From positions 1-64,000 of the forward strand of contig JAVJVZ010000063.1 in NCBI GenBank assembly GCA_040220855.1: a DNA stretch of 64,000 nucleotides, read 5' to 3'. The notes below the pieces were generated by a model, which saw only the letters and a program-made list of their open reading frames with translations, was not told where the DNA came from and ran no database searches. Shown piece after piece: positions 8,482 through 17,400 of this stretch. The translations under genes were made by a program, and so were the position numbers. How positions within the stretch are numbered: position 1 is the first letter of the stretch; every line of letters begins with the position of its first letter. The stretch is from JACKNG01 sp040220855. Lineage in GTDB: Bacteria; Pseudomonadota; Gammaproteobacteria; Ga0077536.

Positions 8482-9573
8482 TCAACGCACGACGATGCCG
8501 TTGAGATCGCCTTGTTCGCGCCAGGCCTTCAGCAGGCGGAAGAACGGTACCGCACCTTCTGGATACAGGTTGTCGAGAAAGCCCTGTCCCTCGTTCTTGC
8601 CTTCCTGGTTGTAGTATCCGGGCGTGCAAATCGCCTGGTATTCGCGCATCGGGCTCGGCCCGGTCACGGGCTTGACCCAGTCAGCCTCGGCCTGCGCCGT
8701 GGGCTCGATGGACCTTGCATCCCGGTCGAACACTTCCTTCACCAGGTAGGCGATGTGGCGCGCCGGTCCACCCAGCGAGTAGGTGAAATTGAAGGCGAGG
8801 CCCGTCTACGTAAGCCCCATGTGGAAGCAGTTCGGGAAACCCTGGCTGAGAAAACCATGGAAGGTTTTCACTCCGTCCGCCCAGTAGTCGGTGAGGGTTA
8901 CGCCGTCGCGGCCGTAGACCTCGCACTCGGAACTCCGCGTGTAGGCCGTGCTGACCTCGAAGCCGGTCGCGAAGATGATGCAATCGACCTCGTACTCGAC
9001 GCCGTCGACCACGACACCTTTCTCCGTGATGCGCTCGACGCCCTTGCCGTGCGTGTCGACCAGCTCGACATTGGGCTGGTTGAAGCAGGGCAGGTAATCG
9101 TCGTTGAACAGCCGCCGCTTGCACCATTGGCCGAACCACGGCTTGAGCGCCTCGGCCGTCTGCGGATCCTTGACCGTGCGGGCAACGCGATCGCGCACGT
9201 CGTTACCCTTCTTATAGTCGGCGACTTCGGAGATCAGCCTCATGCGCTCGTCGGAGACATCGCCGCCGTGGGCGGCTAGGATCTCGTAGGTCAGGCGGAA
9301 GAAATCCGTCCACTTGTCCGCGACCATGTCCTCGTCGACCGGCAACCCGGCCAGAATTGAGCAGAAATTCTCGTTGCGCTCGGCCTGCCAGCCAGGCTCG
9401 AGCGATTGCGCCAAGGCAGGGTCGGTCGGCCGGTTCCAGCGCTCATCGACGAACGACGGCATGCGCTGGAACACGTAGAGCTCATGCGCCGACTTCGCCA
9501 CGCGTGGCATCGCCCGCACTACCGTCGCGCGGGGTCCTATGATTCCGCAACTCCGAGCGCCCTTGCCGCGCAA
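8482..9573 (-). pseudogene. Baeyer-Villiger-type flavin monooxygenase, truncated and with an internal stop
   Basis: The minus strand reads through the second half of a flavin-dependent monooxygenase: an NADP-site remnant (GIIGPRATVVRA where GxGxxG is expected), YVFQR, a central VDCIIFATGFEVST and the end of the substrate domain. The FAD-binding N-terminal half (about 190 residues) is missing. An in-frame TAG at 8806-8808 splits the rest; the frame then continues to 8482 with typical family sequence (YNQEGK, GLL-like tail). An intact homologue lies at 51417-53042. This is a dead gene at the edge of the lower-GC block. Confidence 0.85.
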
Positions 9574-9675
9574 GCCAACAGGCTGCCCCTCTGACCGACT
9601 ACCATAGTCCTAGCAAGGGCTCTGGCAAAGAACTGGCAGCGCTATTATCTGCCGTATGCGTGCTATGATTACAAG

Positions 9676-10461
9676 ATGTCACGCTTGAATTCTCGTGGGG
9701 CATTTCCCACTCGCCAGCGCATGCCCAACGACCCGTCTCTCTCCGAACAGGCAACTTTTTACGATGAACGCTGGGCTCGGGATGCCAACGAGGACAGGCT
9801 GAACGGTTACCAGTTGGCCCGCGCTGCAGCGATATTCGACGCTCTATCCTTCCTAGATCTCAATTTCACCATCCGGAAGATGGAGCCATTTGACATCTGT
9901 GATTTCGGATGCGGCCGCGGCTGGATTGCAGCGCAGCTCGCGGCCATAGGTCGGGTGACCGGTGTCGATTTGTCGCCACATGGAGTCGCAATTGCTGAGA
10001 AGCGCTGGCCCCACATTCGATTCGAATGCGCAGACATCCTGGAGTACTCGGCACGTGAGCCGTTCGATTTGCTGGTATCGTCAGAAGTGATCGAGCATAT
10101 CTTGGAAAAGGATCGATTCGTCGCGGCCGTGGCGCGCAACCTCAAACGCGGCGGCTTCGCCATAATCACAACTCCGAATGCGCGTGCTCGTAGGGCATGG
10201 GAATTGGACGGCCAACTTTCGCAGCCTATCGAGGAATGGCCATCTCTTTCCGAATTGCGGGACCTGTTCGTTAAGGACTTCGAGATTCTCAGCCACAAGA
10301 CTTTCGTACAGCAGTACACCTACCGCGGCATACACCGCGTTCTAAGTGCGCCCAAGCTCATTAAGTTTCTGCGACAGATCAGGCTTCTGGAGGCTTATGA
10401 GGGTTTAGAGCGCACGATCGGCATAGGACTACATCAAGTCCTCGTTGCGCGGCGGCGCTAG
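9676..10461 (+). CDS. Class I SAM-dependent methyltransferase
   Basis: A 261-residue cytoplasmic enzyme with the Rossmann methyltransferase order. The SAM-binding motif I, DFGCGRG, is at residues 76-82. The acidic end of beta-2 is in VTGVDLSP, FECADI follows, and the post-I motif is LLVSSEVIEHI. The closest general family is the UbiG/Methyltransf_23 group. Just upstream of a glycosyltransferase (9 bases apart), it probably methylates a sugar or lipid carrier intermediate in the polysaccharide pathway; the acceptor cannot be read from sequence. An alternative start is the ATG at 9721. Confidence 0.85.
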   Translation: MSRLNSRGAFPTRQRMPNDPSLSEQATFYDERWARDANEDRLNGYQLARAAAIFDALSFLDLNFTIRKMEPFDICDFGCGRGWIAAQLAAIGRVTGVDLSPHGVAIAEKRWPHIRFECADILEYSAREPFDLLVSSEVIEHILEKDRFVAAVARNLKRGGFAIITTPNARARRAWELDGQLSQPIEEWPSLSELRDLFVKDFEILSHKTFVQQYTYRGIHRVLSAPKLIKFLRQIRLLEAYEGLERTIGIGLHQVLVARRR

Positions 10462-10470
10462 TGCATCGCA

Positions 10471-11700
10471 GTGAATGAGTTTGGCCTCGACGCCATGGTG
10501 CCCGAAGATAATCACGGTGCGCTGCCGCCACTCGTGGTTTTCTCGCCAAATCGCTGGGAGGAATCTTGGACCAGTCGCCATCGTATTGCGACTGGACTAG
10601 CGGCGCGCGGCTGGCCGGTAATGTACAACTCCGGACCATTGTCGACTTGGGAACGCCGCTCGGAGTCCTGGACTAAGGCTCCAATTCTTGGCGGCATACG
10701 CCGTGAGAACGGCCTACTGGTCGATGTGCCGGGGCGTATTGAAGCCTATTGGCCCCGCTCACCTATTTGGACACAGATTGCAGTTCGCCGCCACGCGCGG
10801 AGGCTCCGCCGAACTGTCTGCCGCGAAACGTCGCGACAGCAACCTTTCACGGCATTCCTGTTTCATCCTCGCTACTGGCCCGAGGCCCAGGCCCTAAAGC
10901 CTGAGCGCATTGTATACTTCGCGTACGATGCCATCTCGCTCGCCCCGGGCTGGACTGAGGAGCAAGCCGGGCTTGAGCGCGCGCTAGTAGCCCGCGCGGA
11001 TCTTATCGTTGCCTATTCTCGCAATATGTTTGATTACATGCCGCAGCGTGCTGCTCAAATCGGCCGCGAGATACCGACAGGAGTCGACATCGAGCATTTC
11101 GTAGGCGCGCTGGCTGAACCATGCCCGAAGGATCTCGCACTCATTCCTCGGCCCAGGATCGGGTATACAGGCAATATCAATCAGAAGCTCGACCTCTTAG
11201 GGATGTACGCGGTTGCCCGGGCGGCCCCGGAGTTGAATTTCGTGTTCGTCGGGCCAGCAGGTCCAGGTAACGGAGGAAACTTTCCCGGGCACCCGGTTGA
11301 GACGCAGGCATGGGAAGACCTGCTAGCGTTGCCCAACGTCCGACACCTTGGGCCAAAGGCATTCACCGACGTTCCCACGTACATGGCAAATATGGATGTT
11401 AACGTCATGTGCTACCGCCTAGAAGGGGGCTGGTGGCAAGCGGGGTATCCTCTCAAAATGCATGAATATTTGGCAGTGGGAAAGCCGGTCGTCGGAACTG
11501 CGCTACCAACAATCCGTCCCTTTGGTAACGTGATCGATATCGTTGCGGACATAGACCAATGGCTGACAGCACTGCGGCGCGCGCTTGAGCAAGGGGGTAT
11601 CGGAACGCCCGAGGAGCGCCGAGCAGTCGCCCAGGAGAACAGCTGGGATTCGCGGCTCGACGTTCTAGACGGCTGGATGAGAGAAGTGATAAGCCCTTAA
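10471..11700 (+). CDS. Glycosyltransferase, GT4-like
   Basis: A 409-residue GT-B fold glycosyltransferase. The C-terminal half carries RIGYTGNINQKLDL, FVFVGPAG, LPNVRHLGPK and a KMHEYLAVGKPVVGT block. That last block is the nucleotide-sugar-binding region of GT4/GT1-group enzymes, with the Glu of the E-x7-E pattern. It has no membrane segment, so it acts at the cytoplasmic face. Its GTG start is 9 bases after the methyltransferase stop, which indicates one transcript; an ATG at 10495 is an alternative. Donor and acceptor are unknown. Confidence 0.85.
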   Translation: MNEFGLDAMVPEDNHGALPPLVVFSPNRWEESWTSRHRIATGLAARGWPVMYNSGPLSTWERRSESWTKAPILGGIRRENGLLVDVPGRIEAYWPRSPIWTQIAVRRHARRLRRTVCRETSRQQPFTAFLFHPRYWPEAQALKPERIVYFAYDAISLAPGWTEEQAGLERALVARADLIVAYSRNMFDYMPQRAAQIGREIPTGVDIEHFVGALAEPCPKDLALIPRPRIGYTGNINQKLDLLGMYAVARAAPELNFVFVGPAGPGNGGNFPGHPVETQAWEDLLALPNVRHLGPKAFTDVPTYMANMDVNVMCYRLEGGWWQAGYPLKMHEYLAVGKPVVGTALPTIRPFGNVIDIVADIDQWLTALRRALEQGGIGTPEERRAVAQENSWDSRLDVLDGWMREVISP

Positions 11701-11725
11701 TCCCGCCGCCGCTGACAACTGGGCA

Positions 11726-11747
11726 CTAGATAGCTGATCCGAATCCC
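11726..11747 (+). repeat. Left terminal inverted repeat of IS630 element
   Basis: 22 bases matching the reverse complement of 12867-12889 except for one substitution and a one-base difference. Confidence 0.85.
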
Positions 11748-11748
11748 A

Positions 11749-12786
11749 CTACACCTTGAGTGTAGCGAGGGCCTGGTGGTTGCCTGGGAACGGCTGCACA
11801 ACTTCGAAGAATCGGATGATGCGCTGCGCGAGGTCGTAGAACCGCGTGCACCGATGATTCCGAGTCACGGTATCGTGCATGGCCTTCCACAGGCGCTCTA
11901 TCTGGTTCACCCACGGCGAGTAAGTAGGCTGGAACACCACCCGGAACTTCGGGTTCTTGCTCAGCCATCGCTCGGTGAGTTCGCTCTTGTGGATGATGTA
12001 GTTGTCGAGGATGAAGTTGATACGGTTGGCCGCGCGATAGGTTTTGCGAATGGCCTCGAGCAGCTTGATGAACAGCGTGCTGTCCTTGGTCGGATGCTCG
12101 GCCCAGACCAACTTGCCGGTATGAGCATGGAGGGCACCAGCCACGTAGTGCTTCTCGTTCTGGCCAGGCGTCAGCACACCGACCTGCTGACCATGACGGG
12201 TCCACACCGCACCGGTCTTCGGATTGAGGTCGATGTCGGCCTCGTCGGCATAGAAAGTCTCGGCTCCCCGCCGTCGCTGCAATGCCCGCCGGACCGCCCG
12301 CATCTTGCTGTTTTTGTTTGGGTCTCGCCGAACCAGAATAGGACGCGTTCGGCGCCAGACATAGCCCAGCTGCGGCAAAATGCGGCGCACCGTCGAAGCA
12401 TGGATGGAGACGCCAAGCTGCCGTTCGAGCTCCAAGGCGAGAAGCTCGGAGGTCCAGCTCGCGCGCAAGTACCCATAGTCTTCCGGCGTCTTTTCAAGCA
12501 GTTGGATCAATTGCTCGAGCACTTCGTCGGTTACCGTCCAGCGACTGCGTCCCACCGGCGCCGGCTCCAGCCCAGCTTCCCCGTATTCCTCATACAACCC
12601 GCGCCAGCTCTGCACCGTCGAGCGCGCCGCGCAAACCGACCGCGCCACCTCGCTCACCGTTTTCCCCTCAGCAAGGTGCAACAGCGCCAAAGCGCGTCGC
12701 ACATGGTTCTTATCCTTCGATTTCTGCACCGTACGCTGCAACCGACGACGCGTCGAACGCCGCATCGCCTGTATACTCGAGTCCAT
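11749..12786 (-). CDS. IS630-family transposase
   Basis: 345 residues, full length for the family. The N-terminal helix-turn-helix lies at about 35-75 (KTVSEVARSVCAARSTVQSW) and a linker helix bundle follows. The DDE core begins YADEADIDLNPKTG (first Asp) and contains FILDNYIIHKS (second Asp) and the SPWVNQIERLW region with the third acidic residue. The enzyme catalyses cut-and-paste transposition at TA sites. All motifs look intact, so the copy may be active. The tail matches the fragment at 2-139. Confidence 0.93.
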   Translation of the reverse strand: MDSSIQAMRRSTRRRLQRTVQKSKDKNHVRRALALLHLAEGKTVSEVARSVCAARSTVQSWRGLYEEYGEAGLEPAPVGRSRWTVTDEVLEQLIQLLEKTPEDYGYLRASWTSELLALELERQLGVSIHASTVRRILPQLGYVWRRTRPILVRRDPNKNSKMRAVRRALQRRRGAETFYADEADIDLNPKTGAVWTRHGQQVGVLTPGQNEKHYVAGALHAHTGKLVWAEHPTKDSTLFIKLLEAIRKTYRAANRINFILDNYIIHKSELTERWLSKNPKFRVVFQPTYSPWVNQIERLWKAMHDTVTRNHRCTRFYDLAQRIIRFFEVVQPFPGNHQALATLKV

Positions 12787-12866
12787 CGGGTGACCTCTTC
12801 TCGATCTTGGGTTGGGTAGCAGCTCCCATGATCGCAGAATGTCACCCGTGTTTGCTTCAAGTGATC

Positions 12867-12889
12867 GGGATTTCGGAACAGCTATCTAG
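12867..12889 (-). repeat. Right terminal inverted repeat of IS630 element
   Basis: Inverted partner of 11726-11747, bordering the transposase promoter side. Confidence 0.85.
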
Positions 12890-13269
12890 ATTAGCCGCGA
12901 CGCGACTGCCTTCGTCGAGAACCAAACAAAGCTCCGTCGCCGATCCAACTTCTGCTACGCGACAAAACGGCTACCTCGCTGGAGATTCACCGCCAAATTT
13001 GAGTCCTGAAAGGACAGTAAATGAATGCACGTCATATCACACGTCCCGCTATGACAATGGCATCCTTCGGGATCTTGAGCAAACGGGCTATTAGCCTAGG
13101 CGAGAGCTTTGCGTGATAGAGGCGCAAGTCTCGAGAGGAAAAGGAGGTGCAGAACAGCCGCCACATTAGAACGAGCATTCTACCGCATACTGTAGCGTGG
13201 GAAATATGTGAGGATCCGTGTGACTTTCAGAGGGTTGGCAAGTCTATCTGTCCGCTGCAATTGCCACCT
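12890..13269. other. Intergenic with one possible small frame
   Basis: No established gene. A 31-codon frame at 13021-13116 has a plausible ribosome site (AGGAC, 6 bases before the ATG). It is preceded by a short inverted repeat GTCCT-GAA-AGGAC. It has no recognisable motif, and I do not count it as a gene. Confidence 0.35.
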
Positions 13270-13854
13270 TTAATTGTGTTGTCGGGCCGCCCCGGTCTCC
13301 AGGTCGACCTTCAAGCCGATAACCGCCGACTGAATGACCCGGTAGCAAGTCTTGAAATACTCGTCACTCAAAGACATCGGATCATGAATGTGCGGGCGTG
13401 CAGGCTCGGCCCATAACCCGAGCAGTGCGACCTGTGCGCCGGTGCCGTTCAGTTTCTTTTGCAGAAAGCGAGCTTGGCGGACTTCCATCACCAGGAAAAG
13501 ATCGGATCCTCTAACCGCAAAATCGGAAAGATCGGTGGCGCTATGGCTGGTCAAATTGTGCCCAAACGCACCGGCGATCTCGATCGCCTTCGGGAAGGCC
13601 GGAATCCCAGTGGATGTCGAAAGTCCAAGCGAAGCACTGTTCAAGCCGGCCTCACGGGCTAGGAATTCGCCATAGGGGCTGCGGCAAACATTACCCAGAC
13701 AAACGAAAACGAAGCGTTCCACACGCAGCAGATCGACATGTTCAAATCGTTTCAGCCGCCCAACCATCCGCTCAATATTTGCCAACTGGAGCCGAATCCA
13801 TCCGCGGTATGTACCGTAGCGCGCGTTCATCAATCGATCGTACAAGCCAGACAT
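13270..13854 (-). CDS. Low-molecular-weight protein tyrosine phosphatase
   Basis: 194 residues. The phosphate-binding loop CLGNVCRS (Cys52 to Arg58) and the general-acid loop IHDPMSLSDEYF place it in the LMW-PTP/Wzb family. Such enzymes dephosphorylate the tyrosine kinase that controls polysaccharide polymerisation and export, in the cytoplasm. The roughly 45 residues before the catalytic core exceed the usual length, so the true start could be internal. No partner kinase is visible here: the nearby chain-length determinant has a different cytoplasmic domain. The target therefore remains open. Confidence 0.88.
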   Translation of the reverse strand: MSGLYDRLMNARYGTYRGWIRLQLANIERMVGRLKRFEHVDLLRVERFVFVCLGNVCRSPYGEFLAREAGLNSASLGLSTSTGIPAFPKAIEIAGAFGHNLTSHSATDLSDFAVRGSDLFLVMEVRQARFLQKKLNGTGAQVALLGLWAEPARPHIHDPMSLSDEYFKTCYRVIQSAVIGLKVDLETGAARQHN

Positions 13855-13956
13855 TTTGCGATCGTGTCCCCAGCAGCAATGTAAGAAGCGGCCACAGTGA
13901 TGGTTCCGGTGCCGTTCGAGTCACCACAATTCGACGAACTAGAGGGGACCACCACG

Positions 13957-14481
13957 ATGACCAAGGTCAGCATGCCGCTTAAAGAGCTATTTGAGAAGGG
14001 CGCGAAGGCGGATTTCGTGCGCGAAATGATCCAGTTCATGGCCCAGTGGATGGAAGTAGACGTCGAGGGCCTGTGTGGGGTGGTCCATGCCAAGCGCAGC
14101 GAAGAGCGCAACAGCTACCACTATAGCTCACTCGAGCGACGCTGGGACACGCGGGCCAAGAGCACCCCGATGAAGGTCGCGAAGCTCCGCGGCTTGATGG
14201 ACGAGGCTGAGCCTGACTTGCTCTCCTATCTCGACTTCCCGCGCGAGCATCGTACGATGCTGCAGAGCACGGACACGCTAGAGCGGCTGAGCAGCAAGGT
14301 CGAACGGCGCTCGGACGTGATTGGCACTTTCCGCAACAAGGTAGCCATCATCCCTCTGGTCGGGGCGCTGCTGCTCGAGCAGAGCGACGACTGGGCGATT
14401 CATCGACGGTACATCTGGCTGGAAACGCTTGCCACCGTTGCGGAGAACGGCTCGGTCAGGCTCGCGGCTACCGCTAGCTAA
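13957..14481 (+). pseudogene. IS256-family transposase with internal deletion
   Basis: 174 residues in one frame. The first 77 or so match the N-terminus of IS256 (mutator-type) transposases: SMPLKELFEKG, FVREMIQFMAQ and RRWDTRA. From about residue 78 the sequence jumps to the family's C-terminus: LMDEAEPDLLSYLDFPREH, STDTLERL, ERRSDVIGTF and LVGALLLEQSDDWA. About 230 residues, with the first two catalytic Asp, are missing; the junction is near 14190. It cannot transpose. In-frame preservation may be chance, or it could leave a DNA-binding peptide. The frame can extend up to 13897. Confidence 0.85.
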
Positions 14482-14886
14482 CGCTAACAGACACCACGTA
14501 TCCCCACGGCATCAACATCATAGACAGACGCCGTTTTTTGCTCCATGTCTCCGGACACAACCCTTGCTTAGTCTTCGACTTGTGCAAGCTCCAACCCACG
14601 CAGTCATTGTCAAAGGACGGAATCGTCGCGCGCATAGAGCCGCTAATGAGCGAGTACAACAGCAAGGGTGCTTGGCGCGCCAATGGCAGGTAGCCCACGT
14701 CCCCGCAGATGACCGGCTTAGGCTAGATTGATCGCTGCCGCATGCAGTCGATCTCGTACTAATCCTAGTCACGGGATAGACTCATGCGTGGTGTTCGGCC
14801 ATGTCCTCTTGCAATGGCCGCATCTGTTGCGGTCGCAACACGCTCTGAGACCACCAAGAACCGTGTGTTCCAATCCCCTCGATGGC
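14482..14886. other. Intergenic, no gene recognised
   Basis: This lies between the IS256 remnant and the deacetylase. Frames here lack motifs; one end of the IS256 element presumably lies here, but I could not identify its inverted repeat. Confidence 0.4.
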
Positions 14887-15852
14887 ATGAAAGTCAAAGT
14901 TTTTTTTACGGTAGATGTCGAAATTTGGTGTCACGGCTGGCACGACCTTGATCGCGCTTTTCCACAGGCATTTGAGAGATATATCTACGGTCCGACCCGC
15001 AATGGCCATTTCGGCCTGACCCGGACTCTCGAAAGGCTCAATGCATACGGGCTGCAGGGTGTTTTCTTCACCGAGCCACTGTTCAGCGCGCGCTTTGGTG
15101 TTGCAGCCCTGCAGGAAATTGTCGGGTTGATTCAATCAGCAAACCAGGAAGTCCAACTGCACCTGCATACTGAATGGGCCGACGAGGCGATACCCCCTCT
15201 CATCGCAAGCGTTACGGAAAAGCGTCAACATCTGTGGATGTTCTCGCTGGCCGAGCAAAAGCAGCTTATAGAAACCGGCATCTCACTGATGCAATGTGCT
15301 GGCGCTGGATCTCTCAAAGCATTCCGTGCCGGCAGCTTCGCAATGAACCATGATACTTGGCTAGCGTTGGAGCAACTCGGCATCCCGTTCGACGCCAGCT
15401 TCAATGCCACGATGACACCACTCTCAGGCCCCTTGCGCGATTATCACGACATGACCCACCCGCGTCAGATAGGTGCTATCACTGAATACCCGATTTCGGC
15501 TTTCCGAGACGGACTAAACCAAGTCCGCCACGCGCAGCTCGGTGCATGTTCATATCGGGAGCTGGAATGGCTGTTATGGACGGCTGTGGCGGAACACTGG
15601 GATTCGGTTGTCATCCTGTCTCACAACTTCGAACTGATGAACCAGGCCAAGACCCGTGCTGATTCGATCGTTGACCAACGTTTTGAGAAGCTGTGTCGGT
15701 TCCTGGCCCTCAATAGTGACCACTTCCAAACTTGCGGATTCCAGAACCTCGAGGGGAACCCCAACCTAGAACAACGGCTTCTGCCACGTACACATTGGTC
15801 CCTGACTGCTGAGAGAGCTTCACAGCAACTTCTCCGCCGTATCTTCGGCTAG
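14887..15852 (+). CDS. Polysaccharide deacetylase family protein
   Basis: 321 residues. VFFTVDVEIWCHG near the N-terminus holds the Asp of the NodB fold, followed by QGVFFTEP, QLHLHTEW (metal-binding His pair) and SLKAFRAGSF. The C-terminal part has VVILSHNFEL with a further His. The family removes N- or O-acetyl groups from sugars using a metal. No signal peptide is seen, so the substrate would be cytoplasmic or lipid-linked. The frame extends upstream to 14728, but the ATG at 14887 sits at the start of family-like sequence. Confidence 0.8.
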   Translation: MKVKVFFTVDVEIWCHGWHDLDRAFPQAFERYIYGPTRNGHFGLTRTLERLNAYGLQGVFFTEPLFSARFGVAALQEIVGLIQSANQEVQLHLHTEWADEAIPPLIASVTEKRQHLWMFSLAEQKQLIETGISLMQCAGAGSLKAFRAGSFAMNHDTWLALEQLGIPFDASFNATMTPLSGPLRDYHDMTHPRQIGAITEYPISAFRDGLNQVRHAQLGACSYRELEWLLWTAVAEHWDSVVILSHNFELMNQAKTRADSIVDQRFEKLCRFLALNSDHFQTCGFQNLEGNPNLEQRLLPRTHWSLTAERASQQLLRRIFG

Positions 15853-15871
15853 CCAATCGTAAAGCGATCGA

Positions 15872-17080
15872 TCAAATAATAAGCCTGTGCAGACGGCGGC
15901 GGATCATTCCTACAACATCTATCAGGAATGGCCGTGGGTCGGTCAGCGAGAACACGTAGTAGCGCGTCCTCGGATCCAGAAAAAGCAGGACGAAGCGTGC
16001 CAACTCGCGAAACCGGCTAAACTTGAAATCGCGGTTCTGAATACGAGACGGCGAAAACAACAGAATCAGGAGGCGCTTGATTTCCGGTGCCGCGTAGCGG
16101 CATTGTATGCCAACCCGGTACGGTGTCGGGTGCTCTGGAACCGCGCCCGTCCCTACCTGATAGGCAAGCCAAGCAAACTCAGCGTTGGCATGATAAGCCA
16201 ATGGCATGCTTCCCCAGAACCGTCCGTTGACCTCCATCAGACAGGCTTGCCCTGAAGCGGCATCGTATCGATACTCGACCATTGCAGGGCCAGACCATTC
16301 GAGACGCCTAAGCAACTCGATCGACTTCGCCATTAAGCCGGCGTGAAGATCCGGAGCCAGAGATCGGCAAACCGCCGACACGCCACCCTCGGGGGGCATT
16401 TCCAGCAAGCGCGCGTGCTGGAATCGTTGCACGGGCTGCCCTTGATACATAAACACCATCTGCCCTAGACCAGTGCCGCCGCAAAATTCCTGGATCAACG
16501 GCATCTGGCCAACCGATTCAAACCGAGCCAGGTATTCGACAAGCTCTTTGAACGAGTATACATAACGATACTTGTCCAGCGGCAGACCGGCCGCCTGCAG
16601 CTTTGCTGCGACGTCGTGTGGATTAGACCATTTCAAGACCAACGGGAAAGGTAACTCAGCGCGCAGCAGAGCAAGTTGCTCCAGCGAAGCAACAGACCAC
16701 GAACGGGGGACGCGTATACCAATCTTCCGTGCCTCGGCGAAAGTGACAGATTTGTCGAGGACCTTGTGGAAGCTAATCGTATCAGGAATGATCGGCTTCA
16801 CTGCCCTGAGGTCTCCGGCGCGACGCTGCAACATCAAGATGTCGGACTCGCCGATGGTCATCACCCAACGACAACCCAACTGTCGCCCCATGTCATCAAG
16901 TTGTCGCACCAAGGCTTCTTCGTCGCAGGCACGAATATGTCGTGTAGCTGCAAAACGCGAATTCAACCCAACACTATCTTTCGACCTCCCAATTGCATGT
17001 ACGCGCACGCCGTGTCTGGCTAGTTCGCGAATGACGCTCAACCCTATCGGCGTGTCAGCACCAAGGAGTATCACTTGCAC
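15872..17080 (-). CDS. ATP-grasp family protein
   Basis: 402 residues. The N-terminal preATP-grasp domain begins VILLGADTPIGLSVIRELAR. The ATP-grasp core has KVLDKSVTFAEARKIGIRVP, PLVLKWSN (Lys for ATP), LIQEFCGGTG and the metal site CLMEVNGRFWGSM. Such enzymes join a carboxylate to an amine or thiol through an acylphosphate. In polysaccharide loci they are thought to add amino acids or similar groups to sugars; that role is an inference. It converges on the deacetylase (19 bases). A second ATP-grasp gene lies at 27622-30000. Confidence 0.85.
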   Translation of the reverse strand: MQVILLGADTPIGLSVIRELARHGVRVHAIGRSKDSVGLNSRFAATRHIRACDEEALVRQLDDMGRQLGCRWVMTIGESDILMLQRRAGDLRAVKPIIPDTISFHKVLDKSVTFAEARKIGIRVPRSWSVASLEQLALLRAELPFPLVLKWSNPHDVAAKLQAAGLPLDKYRYVYSFKELVEYLARFESVGQMPLIQEFCGGTGLGQMVFMYQGQPVQRFQHARLLEMPPEGGVSAVCRSLAPDLHAGLMAKSIELLRRLEWSGPAMVEYRYDAASGQACLMEVNGRFWGSMPLAYHANAEFAWLAYQVGTGAVPEHPTPYRVGIQCRYAAPEIKRLLILLFSPSRIQNRDFKFSRFRELARFVLLFLDPRTRYYVFSLTDPRPFLIDVVGMIRRRLHRLII

Positions 17081-17274
17081 TGCGTCAATTCTCTATCTTC
17101 TTCGCGACCGAACTGTCTTCGTACGAAACCTCGCTGAATCAAACGCAAGGCGACAAACGAATATCTATAAATAAGCCAACGCATAGGAACCTCCGCAGCG
17201 ATAAAGCGGACTGGAAACGATACATCGGATCGAAACACCAGTTGCTCAATCCGCGCCTGGATTTCAGTTGGCAA
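17071..17274 (-). CDS. Small hypothetical protein
   Basis: 67 codons from a TTG, with the stop overlapping the start of the ATP-grasp gene by 10 bases, which would fit translational coupling. The sequence includes PMRWLIYRYSFVALRLIQRG and a charged C-terminus; no family is recognised. It might be a remnant of a longer gene, because a TAG lies five codons upstream. Confidence 0.25.
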   Translation of the reverse strand: MPTEIQARIEQLVFRSDVSFPVRFIAAEVPMRWLIYRYSFVALRLIQRGFVRRQFGREEDRELTQCK

Positions 17275-17400
17275 TAATGTGGGGCACGGCTAGGCGTGAC
17301 GATACGCGGCACCAAGGGGAAACATCACCTCGTGGCCGCATTGCATGCTGCGACCGACCAAGCCGCCTAATGCTCAAGTTAAAAGTATCGACACGGGAAT

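Larger units (their letters stand above)
11726..12889. mobile_element. IS630-family insertion sequence, complete
   Basis: A 1.16-kb element bounded by inverted repeats of about 22 bases (left CTAGATAGCTGATCCGAATC..., right end the reverse of CTAGATAGCTGTTCCGAAAT...). It contains one transposase gene. Both tips contain TA, consistent with the TA target duplication of IS630. It lies 25 bases after the GT4 stop and leaves that gene intact. Confidence 0.92.

Noticed and set aside
13021..13116. 31-codon frame with a fair ribosome site
   Set aside because: Too short, no motif, and it lies in a non-conserved stretch; kept only as a note.
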